A DNA stretch of 64,000 nt from Cyclobacterium sp. SYSU L10401 (GCF_010993705.1 NZ_WOFO01000003.1:248001-312000), one strand, 5' to 3'; shown: positions 27,795 through 36,591, counted from the first letter of the stretch. Numbers and translations: made by a program. Notes: generated from the letters alone by a model not told the origin.

Positions 27795-28412
27795 TTATTG
27801 CCATTGGCTTTCGTCCCAATTGGCTTCATCCCAAAATAAGGCATTAACCCCTTCATTGAAATCCTTATCCCCATTTTGGGTAAGATAGAATATAATTCCT
27901 GCCACTATCAGGACAAGTAAAGGAATGATAATCTGGGCTGGTTTTACAGTTGATGAGGAAGAATGATTGCCATTCTTTTTCGGGAAAAGTTCCTTTAGTG
28001 AATGTTCAATTTTTTTCCAGGCCTGCTCCCAATCTGCCCTTTCTCTAAGAGGAATCCTGTCTTCCGGAAAAAACACGAAATCTCCCTGTTCACCTTTTGG
28101 CCCGTCAACAAGGATCGCTAAGGCCTGCAGCCCGGGGTTTTTATGTTTCAGATACTTTAGTTTGTTCTGTATTACCGGTAGTTGAGAAGATATTTCCTCC
28201 GTCACCACAATCAAATATACATCCCCATCTCTCATCTTGTCAATGTTTTCAGCACTTGTACGCTGTTCATACCCTTCAATCCGATTTTCAGCTTGTAAAT
28301 TTTCAATCAATTTGTTGATAATATCAGCATGAAAACCAGCATCATCGGTCATAGTAAGGTGTACCTTTTTAAAACTTTTCATAGCAACAATGGTCTTTAA
28401 CCAGGATTTCAT
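27795..28412 (-). CDS. TIR-like domain protein with C-terminal membrane anchor (paralogue A)
   Basis: 205 residues. The N-terminal 145 residues give an alternating beta/alpha pattern (KVHLTMTDDAG, GDVYLIVVTEEIS, QALAILVDG, DWEQAWKKIEHSL) like TIR or related Rossmann-type signalling domains. A single transmembrane helix (about 161-180, IIPLLVLIVAGIIFYL) is followed by an acidic tail ending WDEANWDESQWQ. Comparison with its neighbour suggests the true start is ATG 28382 (MKSFKKVHL). I see no convincing catalytic Glu, so NADase activity is doubtful. It points away from the eCIS operon. The function is unknown; sensing or signalling at the membrane is a guess. Confidence 0.8.
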   Translation of the reverse strand: MKSWLKTIVAMKSFKKVHLTMTDDAGFHADIINKLIENLQAENRIEGYEQRTSAENIDKMRDGDVYLIVVTEEISSQLPVIQNKLKYLKHKNPGLQALAILVDGPKGEQGDFVFFPEDRIPLRERADWEQAWKKIEHSLKELFPKKNGNHSSSSTVKPAQIIIPLLVLIVAGIIFYLTQNGDKDFNEGVNALFWDEANWDESQWQ

Positions 28413-28438
28413 TTATACTTTAAAGTGGCTCATCCGTC

Positions 28439-29053
28439 TCATAAAAAGGTAAATACGGCAGCATAATATGGAATCATTTCGATAATAATAGGGGGCAGGT
28501 CCCCATCAGGTGGTGATTCATTAAAATAATGATCGTATACCAGGTATCCACCAATCAGAAGCAGTAGGCCGATAAAAAAATACAATAAGGGTCCTGTCAG
28601 GCTTTTATTTGCGCTTGTATTTTCTGTGGATGAAAAAGCAAGAAGTTCGCCAAGGCCCTTTCGGATCTGGTCCCAGGCCACATCAGGTTGGGGATGTTTA
28701 TTGAGAGAAGATAGGTCCAGAGGAAAAGTCAGGTAATGATTATCCAATGAAACATCATCCACCTTTAGAACGGCTAGTTTTATTCCTGCCTTTTTTGGAT
28801 TCAGATCATCCAGAAACCTTTCCAATTCGGCTGTTTTGCTTTTTAACCCATTGCTTAGTAAAATCACGATCAGGTCACCGGCTGTTGGTATTTTTGGAAT
28901 GGAGGTGCTTGTAGAAAGGAATTCCAGGGTTGAAAATTCCTGAATCCTGTTTTCACGTTTAAAATATTGCAGGATTTCCAAAAGCCTGGCCAATTCCTGA
29001 GAGGCATCGGTAGAAAAGATCAGGTGAACCTTTGGTAGCTTTGCCATAATCAT
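28439..29053 (-). CDS. TIR-like domain protein with C-terminal membrane anchor (paralogue B)
   Basis: 204 residues (ATG 29047 gives 202). Same layout as the neighbour: KVHLIFSTDASQELARLLEIL, then GDLIVILLSNGL, GIKLAVLKVDD, and FPLDLSSLNKHPQPDVAWDQI, the last block being close to the end of TIR domains. One transmembrane helix (about 155-175, LLYFFIGLLLLIGGYLVY) is followed by a short Pro-rich tail. The pair is divergent from the eCIS operon across 602 bases, so both may share control with it. Sequence identity between the two is modest and confined to the KVHL start, the GD(V/L) strand and the final helix. Confidence 0.8.
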   Translation of the reverse strand: MIMAKLPKVHLIFSTDASQELARLLEILQYFKRENRIQEFSTLEFLSTSTSIPKIPTAGDLIVILLSNGLKSKTAELERFLDDLNPKKAGIKLAVLKVDDVSLDNHYLTFPLDLSSLNKHPQPDVAWDQIRKGLGELLAFSSTENTSANKSLTGPLLYFFIGLLLLIGGYLVYDHYFNESPPDGDLPPIIIEMIPYYAAVFTFL

Positions 29054-29655
29054 TCCTTTTTAAATGGTATTTTAAAGAGAAATATTACTCGTCTTTAAGC
29101 TGTTAAATCTTAATTTAATGATATTTTTTTTGGGGAGCAAATTAAAGAGGAGCTTTATCAAGCTATAAAATATAACAGGATAGATCTGAATTGCCATAGA
29201 AAGTTAAACAGAGAAAATTCGGTTTAAATGGCGGCCTGTGGTTGTGGAGCAACTGTTGCCACCAAACACCCTGCAACATTAAAGATTATTCATTTATAAA
29301 TGAGCTCAACCGATTTAGAGAATCAAAAATCCAAGTTTAAATTTAAATTAAATAAGCTGGATGCGTCAATGAGGTTTTTTAAAAAGTAAATACTGTTTTT
29401 TCCATTCGATAAATTTAAATTCATGTTAGGATTTTAAATTTATTTATTTGAAATTTGAGTATGACAGTTTATTCATTTTGACCTGCCTTCAATGGCAGGT
29501 ATTTGGATTCGGTTTAGGGTGATTTTCTTTGTGCATGATTGCTAATCACACTTAAATACGATCTTTTCTTCTGTATCCTTTTGTTTTTTCCTATCTTGAT
29601 AAGGGCCAACATTTAAACAAAAGGTAGTTTCATTAAGTCCCGATTGAATTGAAAA
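29054..29655 (+). other. 602-bp divergent intergenic region upstream of the eCIS operon
   Basis: Strongly A/T-rich with repeated TAAATTTAAAT-like stretches near 29335-29350 and 29400-29460. It holds the inverted repeat at 29481-29500. No exact TAnnTTTG element was found; TATCCTTTTG near 29574 is one length variant. Two tiny frames exist (29228-29299, 29300-29389), neither resembling a known protein. It must contain the promoters for both the TIR-like pair and the eCIS operon. Confidence 0.7.
29481..29500. repeat. Inverted repeat, operator or hairpin candidate
   Basis: ACCTGCC and GGCAGGT form a 7-bp perfect dyad with 6 bases between, about 155 bases before the first eCIS gene. No T-run follows, so it is not a clear terminator. 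It could be a regulator-binding site or a leader hairpin. Confidence 0.4.
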
Positions 29656-30252
29656 ATGGTTTTTGAAGTTTTTCAAATTTTAAGTGAGCAGGTGAATGCC
29701 TATTTCCAGGAAATTGGGTTGGAAGATTCCCAGTTGGTGATAGACAACATTGCTTTGGCGGAAGGCACTTCAGATGCTGCTGAGGAGATGCGGGACAGGG
29801 TAGTCCTTACCCTGGTAAACCTGCATGAAGAAGGAACCATGAAGAACCAGCCCAACCATCATATTAGAAATGATCAGGTGCAATACCGGAACCGGGTGAT
29901 TCACCTGCACCTTTTTTTACTGTTTTCAGCCAATAGAAATGTCTATGGAAAATCGCTGAAGGATTTATCAGCCATCATTTCTTTTTTTCAGGGAAAGAAG
30001 CTTTTTACGCAGGCAAACACAGTATTTGACAGGGATCTTGATACCATGCAACAAGTGGGGGATTTTCGTTTTACGATGGAGTTGTATACCCCCACTTTCG
30101 AAGAATTGAATTTTATTTGGGGCACCTTGGGAGGAAAACAGTTGCCCTCCGTCTTGTATCAGTTAAATCTCCTGCCACTGGAAAGGGACCTGGACCAGGC
30201 AGCAGGACCTTTGATTCAAACGGTGCATTCAAATTTGAAAAACCAATCCTGA
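29656..30252 (+). CDS. eCIS tail terminator/cap protein, DUF4255 (Pvc16/Afp16-like)
   Basis: 198 residues. DUF4255 proteins such as Afp16 and Pvc16 cap the sheath-tube at the end far from the baseplate and stop its growth. The family pattern is visible in VFEVFQILSEQVNAYF, the long central MRDRVVLTLVNLHEEGTMKN, the aromatic HLHLFLLFSANR and the closing LNFIWGTLGGKQLPSVLYQLNLL. It is the first gene of the eCIS operon. The stop is followed by the next start after 2 bases. Confidence 0.92.
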   Translation: MVFEVFQILSEQVNAYFQEIGLEDSQLVIDNIALAEGTSDAAEEMRDRVVLTLVNLHEEGTMKNQPNHHIRNDQVQYRNRVIHLHLFLLFSANRNVYGKSLKDLSAIISFFQGKKLFTQANTVFDRDLDTMQQVGDFRFTMELYTPTFEELNFIWGTLGGKQLPSVLYQLNLLPLERDLDQAAGPLIQTVHSNLKNQS

Positions 30253-30254
30253 TC

Positions 30255-31112
30255 ATGTCTAATATACATTATACCACCCTTTTTTCCATAGATATCCTGC
30301 ACGGGTATCATCTCAACAATGGGGAGGAACCTTACCTGGACATGAGCTTGGACAATCAGGAAAAAATGTTGGACCGATACGACTGGCAACAATTTCTTAA
30401 TGTCAGGCCAACAGTTGAAACCCGAAAACATTTTCGGCGATTTCAACTTTTGAGTAAAAATACCGGCAAAAGTCTGCGGGTGATGGTAAGGGGCCTGGAG
30501 GTAAATTCACAAGATAGCTTCATCCCGTTGGAACAGGAACTGACCCTGGCTTTCCTGATGAGCTACCGTGACCCTTATTTCGAAAACTATACCGATATGA
30601 ATTTCCTGTCCGGAGAAAAAATGTTTTTTAGCAATTTTCAGCCCCCGGCATTGGATGGCATAGATTTTCATCCCATTTCCCTGGAATCTACTGAAGAATA
30701 TTTCTCTGATAGTTTCATCATTACCGAGGAGAGTTTTGACCTGTTGCTGGATACCTATGGCATAAAAGAAGCAGGAAATGACACGGCAGGTTTGATCCTG
30801 ATCAGGATGCAGGGAGAGTCAGGCAACCTTAATGTGCTCAATGTCAACCATACCCTGAAAATAAATCCCACGGTCTTTAAAATCCATTTCTCCAACAGGA
30901 GTACCTATTGGAGATACTACCAGGCATCCAGTGATACAGGAGCTGAAACCAACCAAGCCAAGCCTCTGACCAAAAATGGATTTGTGCAGCTTTCGATAGA
31001 TACAGATTTTGATGGTGACCCTGGAACAATCAGCCATTTACGGTTCCCCAATCCAGGAGTAAAACACATACAATCAGATGGAATCAATTACTATTCAGAA
31101 ATAAATATTTAA
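30255..31112 (+). CDS. Unknown eCIS protein, cap-adaptor candidate
   Basis: 285 residues from ATG 30255 (MSNIHYTTLFSIDILH); the longer frame to 30117 only overlaps the terminator gene. I do not recognise a domain. The protein is beta-rich and mildly acidic, has no signal peptide or membrane segment, and ends HLRFPNPGVKHIQSDG. Its fixed place between the terminator and the sheath gene suggests a structural role at the distal end; the cap adaptor seen in AlgoCIS is the obvious candidate, but that is inference from position. The gap to the sheath gene is 11 bases. Confidence 0.8.
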   Translation: MSNIHYTTLFSIDILHGYHLNNGEEPYLDMSLDNQEKMLDRYDWQQFLNVRPTVETRKHFRRFQLLSKNTGKSLRVMVRGLEVNSQDSFIPLEQELTLAFLMSYRDPYFENYTDMNFLSGEKMFFSNFQPPALDGIDFHPISLESTEEYFSDSFIITEESFDLLLDTYGIKEAGNDTAGLILIRMQGESGNLNVLNVNHTLKINPTVFKIHFSNRSTYWRYYQASSDTGAETNQAKPLTKNGFVQLSIDTDFDGDPGTISHLRFPNPGVKHIQSDGINYYSEINI

Positions 31113-31123
31113 CAGGATGAATC

Positions 31124-33097
31124 ATGGCAGCAAATTACAAAACACCAGGCGTCTATATTGAGGAGATTTCCAAATTTCCACCGTCCGTAGCACAGGTAGA
31201 GACCGCAATTCCAGCCTTTATTGGCTATACGGAAAAAGCAAGGGAGAAGGAGGCAGATACGACCGAAACCCTTTTGAATCAGCCCAAGCGGATTGTTTCA
31301 CTTTTGGATTATGAAACTTTCTTTGGAGGACCAGATCCCGAATCCGGCATAAAAGTTCAGATTTCTGAATCGGAAGGCGAAAAATCCATTTTGGTAGAGG
31401 CACCTGATCCGGAGGATAAATCACCCTTTTTGATGTTTTATTCCATGCAGGCCTATTTTGCAAATGGAGGTGGTCCTTGTTATATCATTTCAGTGGGCGT
31501 TTATGATGATGCTGATCCTTCTTCTCCGGTAGACATGGCAGCATTAAATACTGGTTTACAAGAACTGGAAAAAGAGGATGAACCAACGTTGATCTTGTTT
31601 CCGGATGCCATTTCCCTGCCCGAACCAAGTCAGTTTTATGCTGTCTATAACAATGCGCTTTCCCTTTGCCGGAAAATGAGGGATAGGTTTACCATCATTG
31701 ATACCTATACGAATATCATGGAAACGGAGATTTCTTTGGATACAGGTGTCCGCGAATTAATTGCCTCTGATCTGGAAGAAAAAAAATATGGCGCCGTTTA
31801 TTATCCTTATGTGGAGACCATTCTCAACTACAGTTACGATCCGGATCAGACCGAAATCACCCACCTGATTACCGATGCCTCTCCTGTTTCAGACATTTTG
31901 GAAGAAGTGGATGATATTTTAGAGGAGGCGGAGAGTATCATGACAGATTTACCGGGAGAACTTACTGCTTTTACCGACGCCAACGCAACCATTCAGACGG
32001 ATTCAAATGAAGATGCGGTAACCAATAAGGCAAACGTCATTGACCCCCTACAGGACATTTTAGGAGCTTTGAATGAATTTTCCAGCCTGATGGCGGAAGT
32101 CGTAGAAGACACGAATAATGTGGCGGCATTGGCTCAGCCAACAGATGAAAGCCTGGCTACGGTTGCCACGGAGGCAGCCAATGCCCTGAATGATGAATTG
32201 GAAGAGGGAGCAGCCCTGCCTACTTTTATTTCAGGGCTACAGGGCCATCTGGATATCCTAAACCAAGACGTGGATGGAACGGCCGTAAAACAGGCATCTG
32301 CTGATGCCAATACCAGCGTTACAGGAACAGATATAAATACCCTGCTACAGGGGATCCTTGATTTGATCGATCCCCCTATTTTGGATGCCCTGCTGGATAT
32401 TGAAGAGCTGGATATGGAATCCGAAGGGGCTTTACATGACCTGACACTTAGTGAGGTGGAGGAAATCGACAGCAGCACCTATAATAAAATTAAAAATGAA
32501 ATCAACCGGCTCAGGGTAATATTGCCTCCTTCTCCGCTTATCGCCGGAGTATATGCCCGCGTGGATGCCAACAACGGGGTATGGAAAGCGCCCGCCAATG
32601 TATCCCTGAAATATGTGGTCAAGCCAACGGTAAAAATCACCAATGACATGCAGGACAGGTTGAATGTGGACACTACCGCTGGCAAGTCCATCAATGCCAT
32701 CCGATCCTTTACGGGTAAAGGCACCTTGGTTTGGGGCGCGAGAACACTGGCCGGGAACGACAATGAATGGCGTTATGTCTCGGTCAGGCGCTTTTTTAAT
32801 ATGGTGGAAGAATCCGTGAAAAAAGCAACAGAACAATTTGTATTTGAAGCCAATGATGCCAATACATGGGTAAAAGTAAGGGCTATGATTGAAAATTTTC
32901 TCATTCAGCAATGGCGTGCCGGCGCCCTGGCAGGTGCCAAACCGGAGCATGCCTTTTATGTTAGGATAGGGCTGGGGCAAACCATGACTGCCATGGACAT
33001 ATTGGAAGGTAGAATGAATGTAGAGATCGGTATGGCGGTAGTAAGACCAGCAGAATTTATCATCCTGAAATTTTCTCATAAAATGCAGGAATCCTGA
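31124..33097 (+). CDS. eCIS contractile tail sheath with large insertion
   Basis: 657 residues, longer than the roughly 350-500 of most eCIS sheaths. The N-terminus YKTPGVYIEEISKFPPSVAQVETAIPAF is the classic sheath start, shown here only in part as TPGVYIEE. The C-terminal domain has SINAIRSFTGKGTLVWGARTL, the block ANTWVKVRAMIENFL and the final strand for sheath meshing. Between about residues 240 and 450 lies an Asp/Glu/Ala-rich, probably helical insertion not needed for the core fold; it would project on the outside of the particle. Sheath contraction drives the inner tube into the target. Confidence 0.93.
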   Translation: MAANYKTPGVYIEEISKFPPSVAQVETAIPAFIGYTEKAREKEADTTETLLNQPKRIVSLLDYETFFGGPDPESGIKVQISESEGEKSILVEAPDPEDKSPFLMFYSMQAYFANGGGPCYIISVGVYDDADPSSPVDMAALNTGLQELEKEDEPTLILFPDAISLPEPSQFYAVYNNALSLCRKMRDRFTIIDTYTNIMETEISLDTGVRELIASDLEEKKYGAVYYPYVETILNYSYDPDQTEITHLITDASPVSDILEEVDDILEEAESIMTDLPGELTAFTDANATIQTDSNEDAVTNKANVIDPLQDILGALNEFSSLMAEVVEDTNNVAALAQPTDESLATVATEAANALNDELEEGAALPTFISGLQGHLDILNQDVDGTAVKQASADANTSVTGTDINTLLQGILDLIDPPILDALLDIEELDMESEGALHDLTLSEVEEIDSSTYNKIKNEINRLRVILPPSPLIAGVYARVDANNGVWKAPANVSLKYVVKPTVKITNDMQDRLNVDTTAGKSINAIRSFTGKGTLVWGARTLAGNDNEWRYVSVRRFFNMVEESVKKATEQFVFEANDANTWVKVRAMIENFLIQQWRAGALAGAKPEHAFYVRIGLGQTMTAMDILEGRMNVEIGMAVVRPAEFIILKFSHKMQES

Positions 33098-33130
33098 TGT
33101 ATACAATGAACCTTTTAAATGTAACAAACC

Positions 33131-33559
33131 ATGAGTTACCCCTTATCTAAATTTCACTTTCAAGTAGAGTGGGCTGGAACCAATATCGGATTTACAGAAG
33201 TTTCCGGTCTGGATGTAGAGACAGAAGTCATCGAATACAGGCATGGTGCCAGTCCGGAGTACAGCAAGACCAAAATGCCAGGCATGCAGAAGTTCAGCAA
33301 CATTACCCTGAAAAGGGGGACTTTTGCCAGCGACAATGAATTTTATGATTGGTGGAATTCGGTTCAGCTCAATCAGATCGAAAGAAGAGATATAACCATT
33401 TCCTTGTTGAATGAAGAACATGAACCTGTGGTGGTCTGGAAGGTGAAAAATGCCTGGCCAACAAAGATCCAATCAACAGACCTGAAAGCAGATGGCAATG
33501 AAGTGGCCATAGAGAGTATGGAATTGGTTCATGAAGGGCTCAGCATTCAAAATGACTAA
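33131..33559 (+). CDS. eCIS inner tube protein (Afp1/gp19-like)
   Basis: 142 residues, forming stacked hexameric rings inside the sheath. YPLSKFHFQVEW, FTEVSGLDVETEVIEYRHG and the closing ITISLLNEEHEPVVVWKVKNAWPTKI are hallmarks of the phage-tail-tube family, quoted in part as VSGLD and NAWPTK. It is followed two bases later by a paralogue that begins the tube. Tube lumen residues probably contact cargo. Confidence 0.95.
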   Translation: MSYPLSKFHFQVEWAGTNIGFTEVSGLDVETEVIEYRHGASPEYSKTKMPGMQKFSNITLKRGTFASDNEFYDWWNSVQLNQIERRDITISLLNEEHEPVVVWKVKNAWPTKIQSTDLKADGNEVAIESMELVHEGLSIQND

Positions 33560-33561
33560 AT

Positions 33562-34005
33562 ATGGCCTATGATTATCCTCCGGTAGGCTTTCATTTTTCT
33601 GTCAGCTTTTCCGGTCTGGACGGAGAGGAAAATGATACCCATTTTCAGTCAGTTTCAGGATTGACGGTGGACATGGACACAGAGGAATATGCAGAGGGTG
33701 GCGAAAACAGGTTCAAGCACAAGTTTCCTGTAAAAACCAAATATGCCAATTTGGTGCTGAAAAGGGGTTTGATGGTGGGTTCGGAATTGATCAATTGGTG
33801 CAGGGATGCGCTGGAGAATTTCGAATTTTCACCCAAAGACCTTACCGTACAATTGCTGAACGAGGAGCATGAGCCCTTGATTACCTGGAATGTTGTACAT
33901 GCTTTTCCTGTAAAATGGTCGGTAGATGATTTTAATGCACAGGAAAGCAAACTGGTCATAGAAACCCTCGAATTTTCCTACCAATATTTTAAAACAATTG
34001 AATAA
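33562..34005 (+). CDS. eCIS tube-initiator protein (Afp5-like)
   Basis: 147 residues, a paralogue of the tube protein with FQSVSGLTVDMDTEEYAEGG, LVLKRGLMVGSELINW and VVHAFPVKWSVDDFNAQES. In Afp/Pvc particles the second tube paralogue forms the first ring on the hub. Its stop overlaps the start of the next gene by one base (TAATG). The extra acidic start and different ring-facing loops distinguish it from the main tube subunit. Confidence 0.93.
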   Translation: MAYDYPPVGFHFSVSFSGLDGEENDTHFQSVSGLTVDMDTEEYAEGGENRFKHKFPVKTKYANLVLKRGLMVGSELINWCRDALENFEFSPKDLTVQLLNEEHEPLITWNVVHAFPVKWSVDDFNAQESKLVIETLEFSYQYFKTIE

Positions 34006-34154
34006 TGCCTGTAGAGATAAAAGAATTGCACATAAAAATCCATGTCGGCGAGCCGGGAAAGAAGAAAAAAGGGAATGTAACCGGAAAGGAAGAATTAGTA
34101 GCCCTATGTGTGGAGCAGGTGATGGAAATTTTAAGGCTTCAAAATGAAAGGTAA
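34005..34154 (+). CDS. Small eCIS protein, DUF5908 (Afp6 position)
   Basis: A 49-residue gene that is easily missed. It starts MPVEIKELHIKIHV, the DUF5908 pattern of a short basic-acidic strand, has a Lys-rich turn (GKKKKGN), and ends in an amphipathic helix VALCVEQVMEILRLQ. Its start overlaps the tube-initiator stop and its stop abuts the next ATG directly, so it is translated as part of the operon. In Afp/Pvc loci a protein of this size at this place (Afp6) is a conserved minor component; its exact role is not known to me. Confidence 0.85.
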   Translation: MPVEIKELHIKIHVGEPGKKKKGNVTGKEELVALCVEQVMEILRLQNER

Positions 34155-34850
34155 ATGAGCGAGGGTAAATTGGAAAAATTGAAACTGGTCGCTTACAGTG
34201 ACCCGGAGTTCAGCGAAAAGGTGGCTGACGGGGAATTTACTACCTTATTGAATCCGGAAAAATACATCTATCAATATAAAATAGATCAAAATGAGGATCA
34301 GGCTCCAGGTACGAGTGCTGCGCCTACCCGTTTTAACAAAAAGCTTCCTGAAGAGCTCGACCTTGAATTTCTTTTTGACCGAACGGGGATCGTCCCTGGA
34401 AAGGAACGCACCGAGGATGGTGTCATTGATGACATAGAACACTTTAAAAAAGTAATTCTGGATTATAATGGTGAGCAGCACAAACCCAATTATGTCATGA
34501 TCTCCTGGGGAAGTTTGCTTTTCAAAGGATGCCTGACAGAGATGACATTGGAGTTTAAGCTTTTCCGACCGGATGGCACTCCCTTGCGCGCTTTGGCGAA
34601 AGCCAAATTCAAGGGTTTTGTTGAAGACAATCTCAGGGCGGCCAAAGAAAACAACAGTTCGCCGGACCTGACCCATTTCCGGATTGTAAAGGCAGGTGAA
34701 AATCTATCTCTGATGTCGCAAAGGATATACGGAGATCCAAAATATTACCTGGAAGTAGCCCGAGTCAATAAGCTGATCAATTTCAGAAGCCTTAAACCCG
34801 GGCAGGTACTCTATTTTCCACCCATTCAAAATCAAGCCAATGCCCAATAA
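34155..34850 (+). CDS. eCIS baseplate hub protein with LysM domain (Afp7-like)
   Basis: 231 residues. The first 165 residues form the hub-binding beta domain (LDLEFLFDRTGIVPG, LTEMTLEFKLFRPDGTP). A LysM domain closes the protein (about 178-225, FRIVKAGENLSLMSQRIYGD and SLKPGQVLYFPP). In contractile tails this protein (gp53-like) joins the spike hub to the tube and wedge. It overlaps the spike gene by 11 bases. The LysM is probably structural, since the particle is not exported through peptidoglycan from inside. Confidence 0.93.
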   Translation: MSEGKLEKLKLVAYSDPEFSEKVADGEFTTLLNPEKYIYQYKIDQNEDQAPGTSAAPTRFNKKLPEELDLEFLFDRTGIVPGKERTEDGVIDDIEHFKKVILDYNGEQHKPNYVMISWGSLLFKGCLTEMTLEFKLFRPDGTPLRALAKAKFKGFVEDNLRAAKENNSSPDLTHFRIVKAGENLSLMSQRIYGDPKYYLEVARVNKLINFRSLKPGQVLYFPPIQNQANAQ

Positions 34851-36585
34851 TGATGTCATACAAACCGGAAGAAGCTCAGATTTGGTCACTTTTGAATTGA
34901 TTGTTGATGGGGAAACTTTGCCGGATACGATTCATGTACAAAGCTTAATGGTCCAAAAGGAAACTAACAGGATTCCCTATGCGAATATCAGCATTGTAGA
35001 TGGCGATGTTTCACTTGGAGATTTTCCCTTGAGCAATACTAATACCTTTATACCGGGAAATGAGATAGAATTACTGGCCGGATACCATTCGGATAATACA
35101 CTCATTTTTAAAGGAATCATCGTTAACCATAAATTAAGAGTCAGGGACGGCAGGCAGGAACTGGTCATGGAGTGCAAGGACAAGGCCTACAAGATGAATG
35201 CTAACCGAAATTCGGGGTATTTCTATGAACAAAAAGATAGCGACCTGATGGAACAACTGATTTCCCGAAACGGATTGGAAGCCGATATAGAGACTACCCA
35301 TTATTCGCATCCCGAACTGGTTCAATACCAATGTACAGACTGGGATTTTCTCGTAACGCGGGCACAGGCCAATGGAAAGGTAGTAACAGTTGAGGGGGGA
35401 AAGGTGCTTGTGGCCAAACCTGATTTGGGGCAGGAAAGTATAGAGACGGTTACCTTCGGTGCCAATATTTTGGAATTTGATGCCGAAATGGATGCGAGAA
35501 ATCAGGTGGAAAGTGTGGCTTCTATGGGCTGGAATGCTGCAGATCAGGTGATGGAAAGAATAGAAGCAAATGATCCTGGAATAAGCCTTAACGGCAATCT
35601 TTCTCCTTCAAGCCTGGCAGATAGGCTGGGATTGGGTCCGATAGAATTGAGGAATGGAGGCCGGATGGCTGAAGTAAGCCTTCAGGACTGGGCGGATTCA
35701 AAATGGTTGATGCAGCAATTGGCAAAAATCAGAGGTAGGGTTAAATTTCAGGGCATACCACAGGCGCTTCCGGGTAAATTAATCGATCTCAGAGGTGTGG
35801 GGGATAGGTTCTCCGGAACGGCTTTTATTTCGGGTGTCAGGCATCAGCTGGCGGAAGGAAACTGGACGGTGGATGTTCAATTTGGATTGGACCCTGAATG
35901 GTTTGCTGAAAAATATCCCATTCATGCCCAACCTGCCTCCGGCCTGTTCGGGGCCGTAAAAGGGCTTCAAGTGGGTAAAGTGTCCCAACTTCAGGATGAT
36001 CCCGAAGGTGAAGACAGGATTATGGTGACCCTCCCGATTATCAACGGGGAAGAACAGGGGGTTTGGTGCCGGTTGGCTTGTCTGGATGCTGGAAATGAAA
36101 GAGGCATGGTGTTCCGACCTGAAATCGGGGATGAAGTAATTGTTGGATTCATCAATGAGGATCCCAACCAAGCTGTGGTATTGGGATCCCTGCACAGCAG
36201 TAAAAACCCCTCTCCAATAGACATGGCAGACGATAACCATCAAAAAGGCTATACTTCGCGGGAAGGGATAAAGATCATGATTGATGATGAAACCAAGACC
36301 GTTTCTATTGAAACCCCAAATGGAAAAAAGTTTGTCCTGGATGAAGATGCTGACCAGGTGGAGATGACTGATGATCATGGCAATTCGGTTATTCTTAACG
36401 CCAATGGTATTGCAATAGAAAGTGCAGGAGACCTGAGCCTGAAATGCAGTGGTGACCTGAGTTTGGAAGGGACCAATGTAAAAACCAAAGCCCAGGCAGA
36501 ATTTACAGCTGAGGGATCTGCGGGAGCCACCATTTCCAGCAGTGCTACTACCACGGTTAAAGGATCTTTGATACAAATAAATTGA
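34840..36585 (+). CDS. eCIS spike, VgrG-like (Afp8-like)
   Basis: 581 residues combining the gp27-like hub and gp5-like spike. The hub part (1-360) has TFELIVDGETLPDTI, FKGIIVNHKLRVRDGRQE and FHGIPQALPGK-like blocks (here FQGIPQALPGK). The OB-fold begins at about 370 (VGKVSQLQDDPEGEDRIMV) and is followed by a beta-helix of repeated short strands ending TTTVKGSLIQIN. The triple-stranded helix is the tip onto which the PAAR protein sits. It overlaps the LysM gene by 11 bases. No C-terminal effector extension is present, so cargo is not fused to the spike. Confidence 0.95.
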   Translation: MPNNDVIQTGRSSDLVTFELIVDGETLPDTIHVQSLMVQKETNRIPYANISIVDGDVSLGDFPLSNTNTFIPGNEIELLAGYHSDNTLIFKGIIVNHKLRVRDGRQELVMECKDKAYKMNANRNSGYFYEQKDSDLMEQLISRNGLEADIETTHYSHPELVQYQCTDWDFLVTRAQANGKVVTVEGGKVLVAKPDLGQESIETVTFGANILEFDAEMDARNQVESVASMGWNAADQVMERIEANDPGISLNGNLSPSSLADRLGLGPIELRNGGRMAEVSLQDWADSKWLMQQLAKIRGRVKFQGIPQALPGKLIDLRGVGDRFSGTAFISGVRHQLAEGNWTVDVQFGLDPEWFAEKYPIHAQPASGLFGAVKGLQVGKVSQLQDDPEGEDRIMVTLPIINGEEQGVWCRLACLDAGNERGMVFRPEIGDEVIVGFINEDPNQAVVLGSLHSSKNPSPIDMADDNHQKGYTSREGIKIMIDDETKTVSIETPNGKKFVLDEDADQVEMTDDHGNSVILNANGIAIESAGDLSLKCSGDLSLEGTNVKTKAQAEFTAEGSAGATISSSATTTVKGSLIQIN

Positions 36586-36591
36586 TGCGAT

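Noticed and set aside
29228-29389. Two tiny frames (23 and 29 residues) upstream of the eCIS
   Set aside because: Neither has a start context, conserved pattern or overlap with another gene that would support it.
30117-30254. Longer N-terminus for the cap-adaptor candidate
   Set aside because: It overlaps the DUF4255 gene in another frame and reads as low-complexity Gly/Pro/Arg; ATG 30255 follows that gene's stop neatly.
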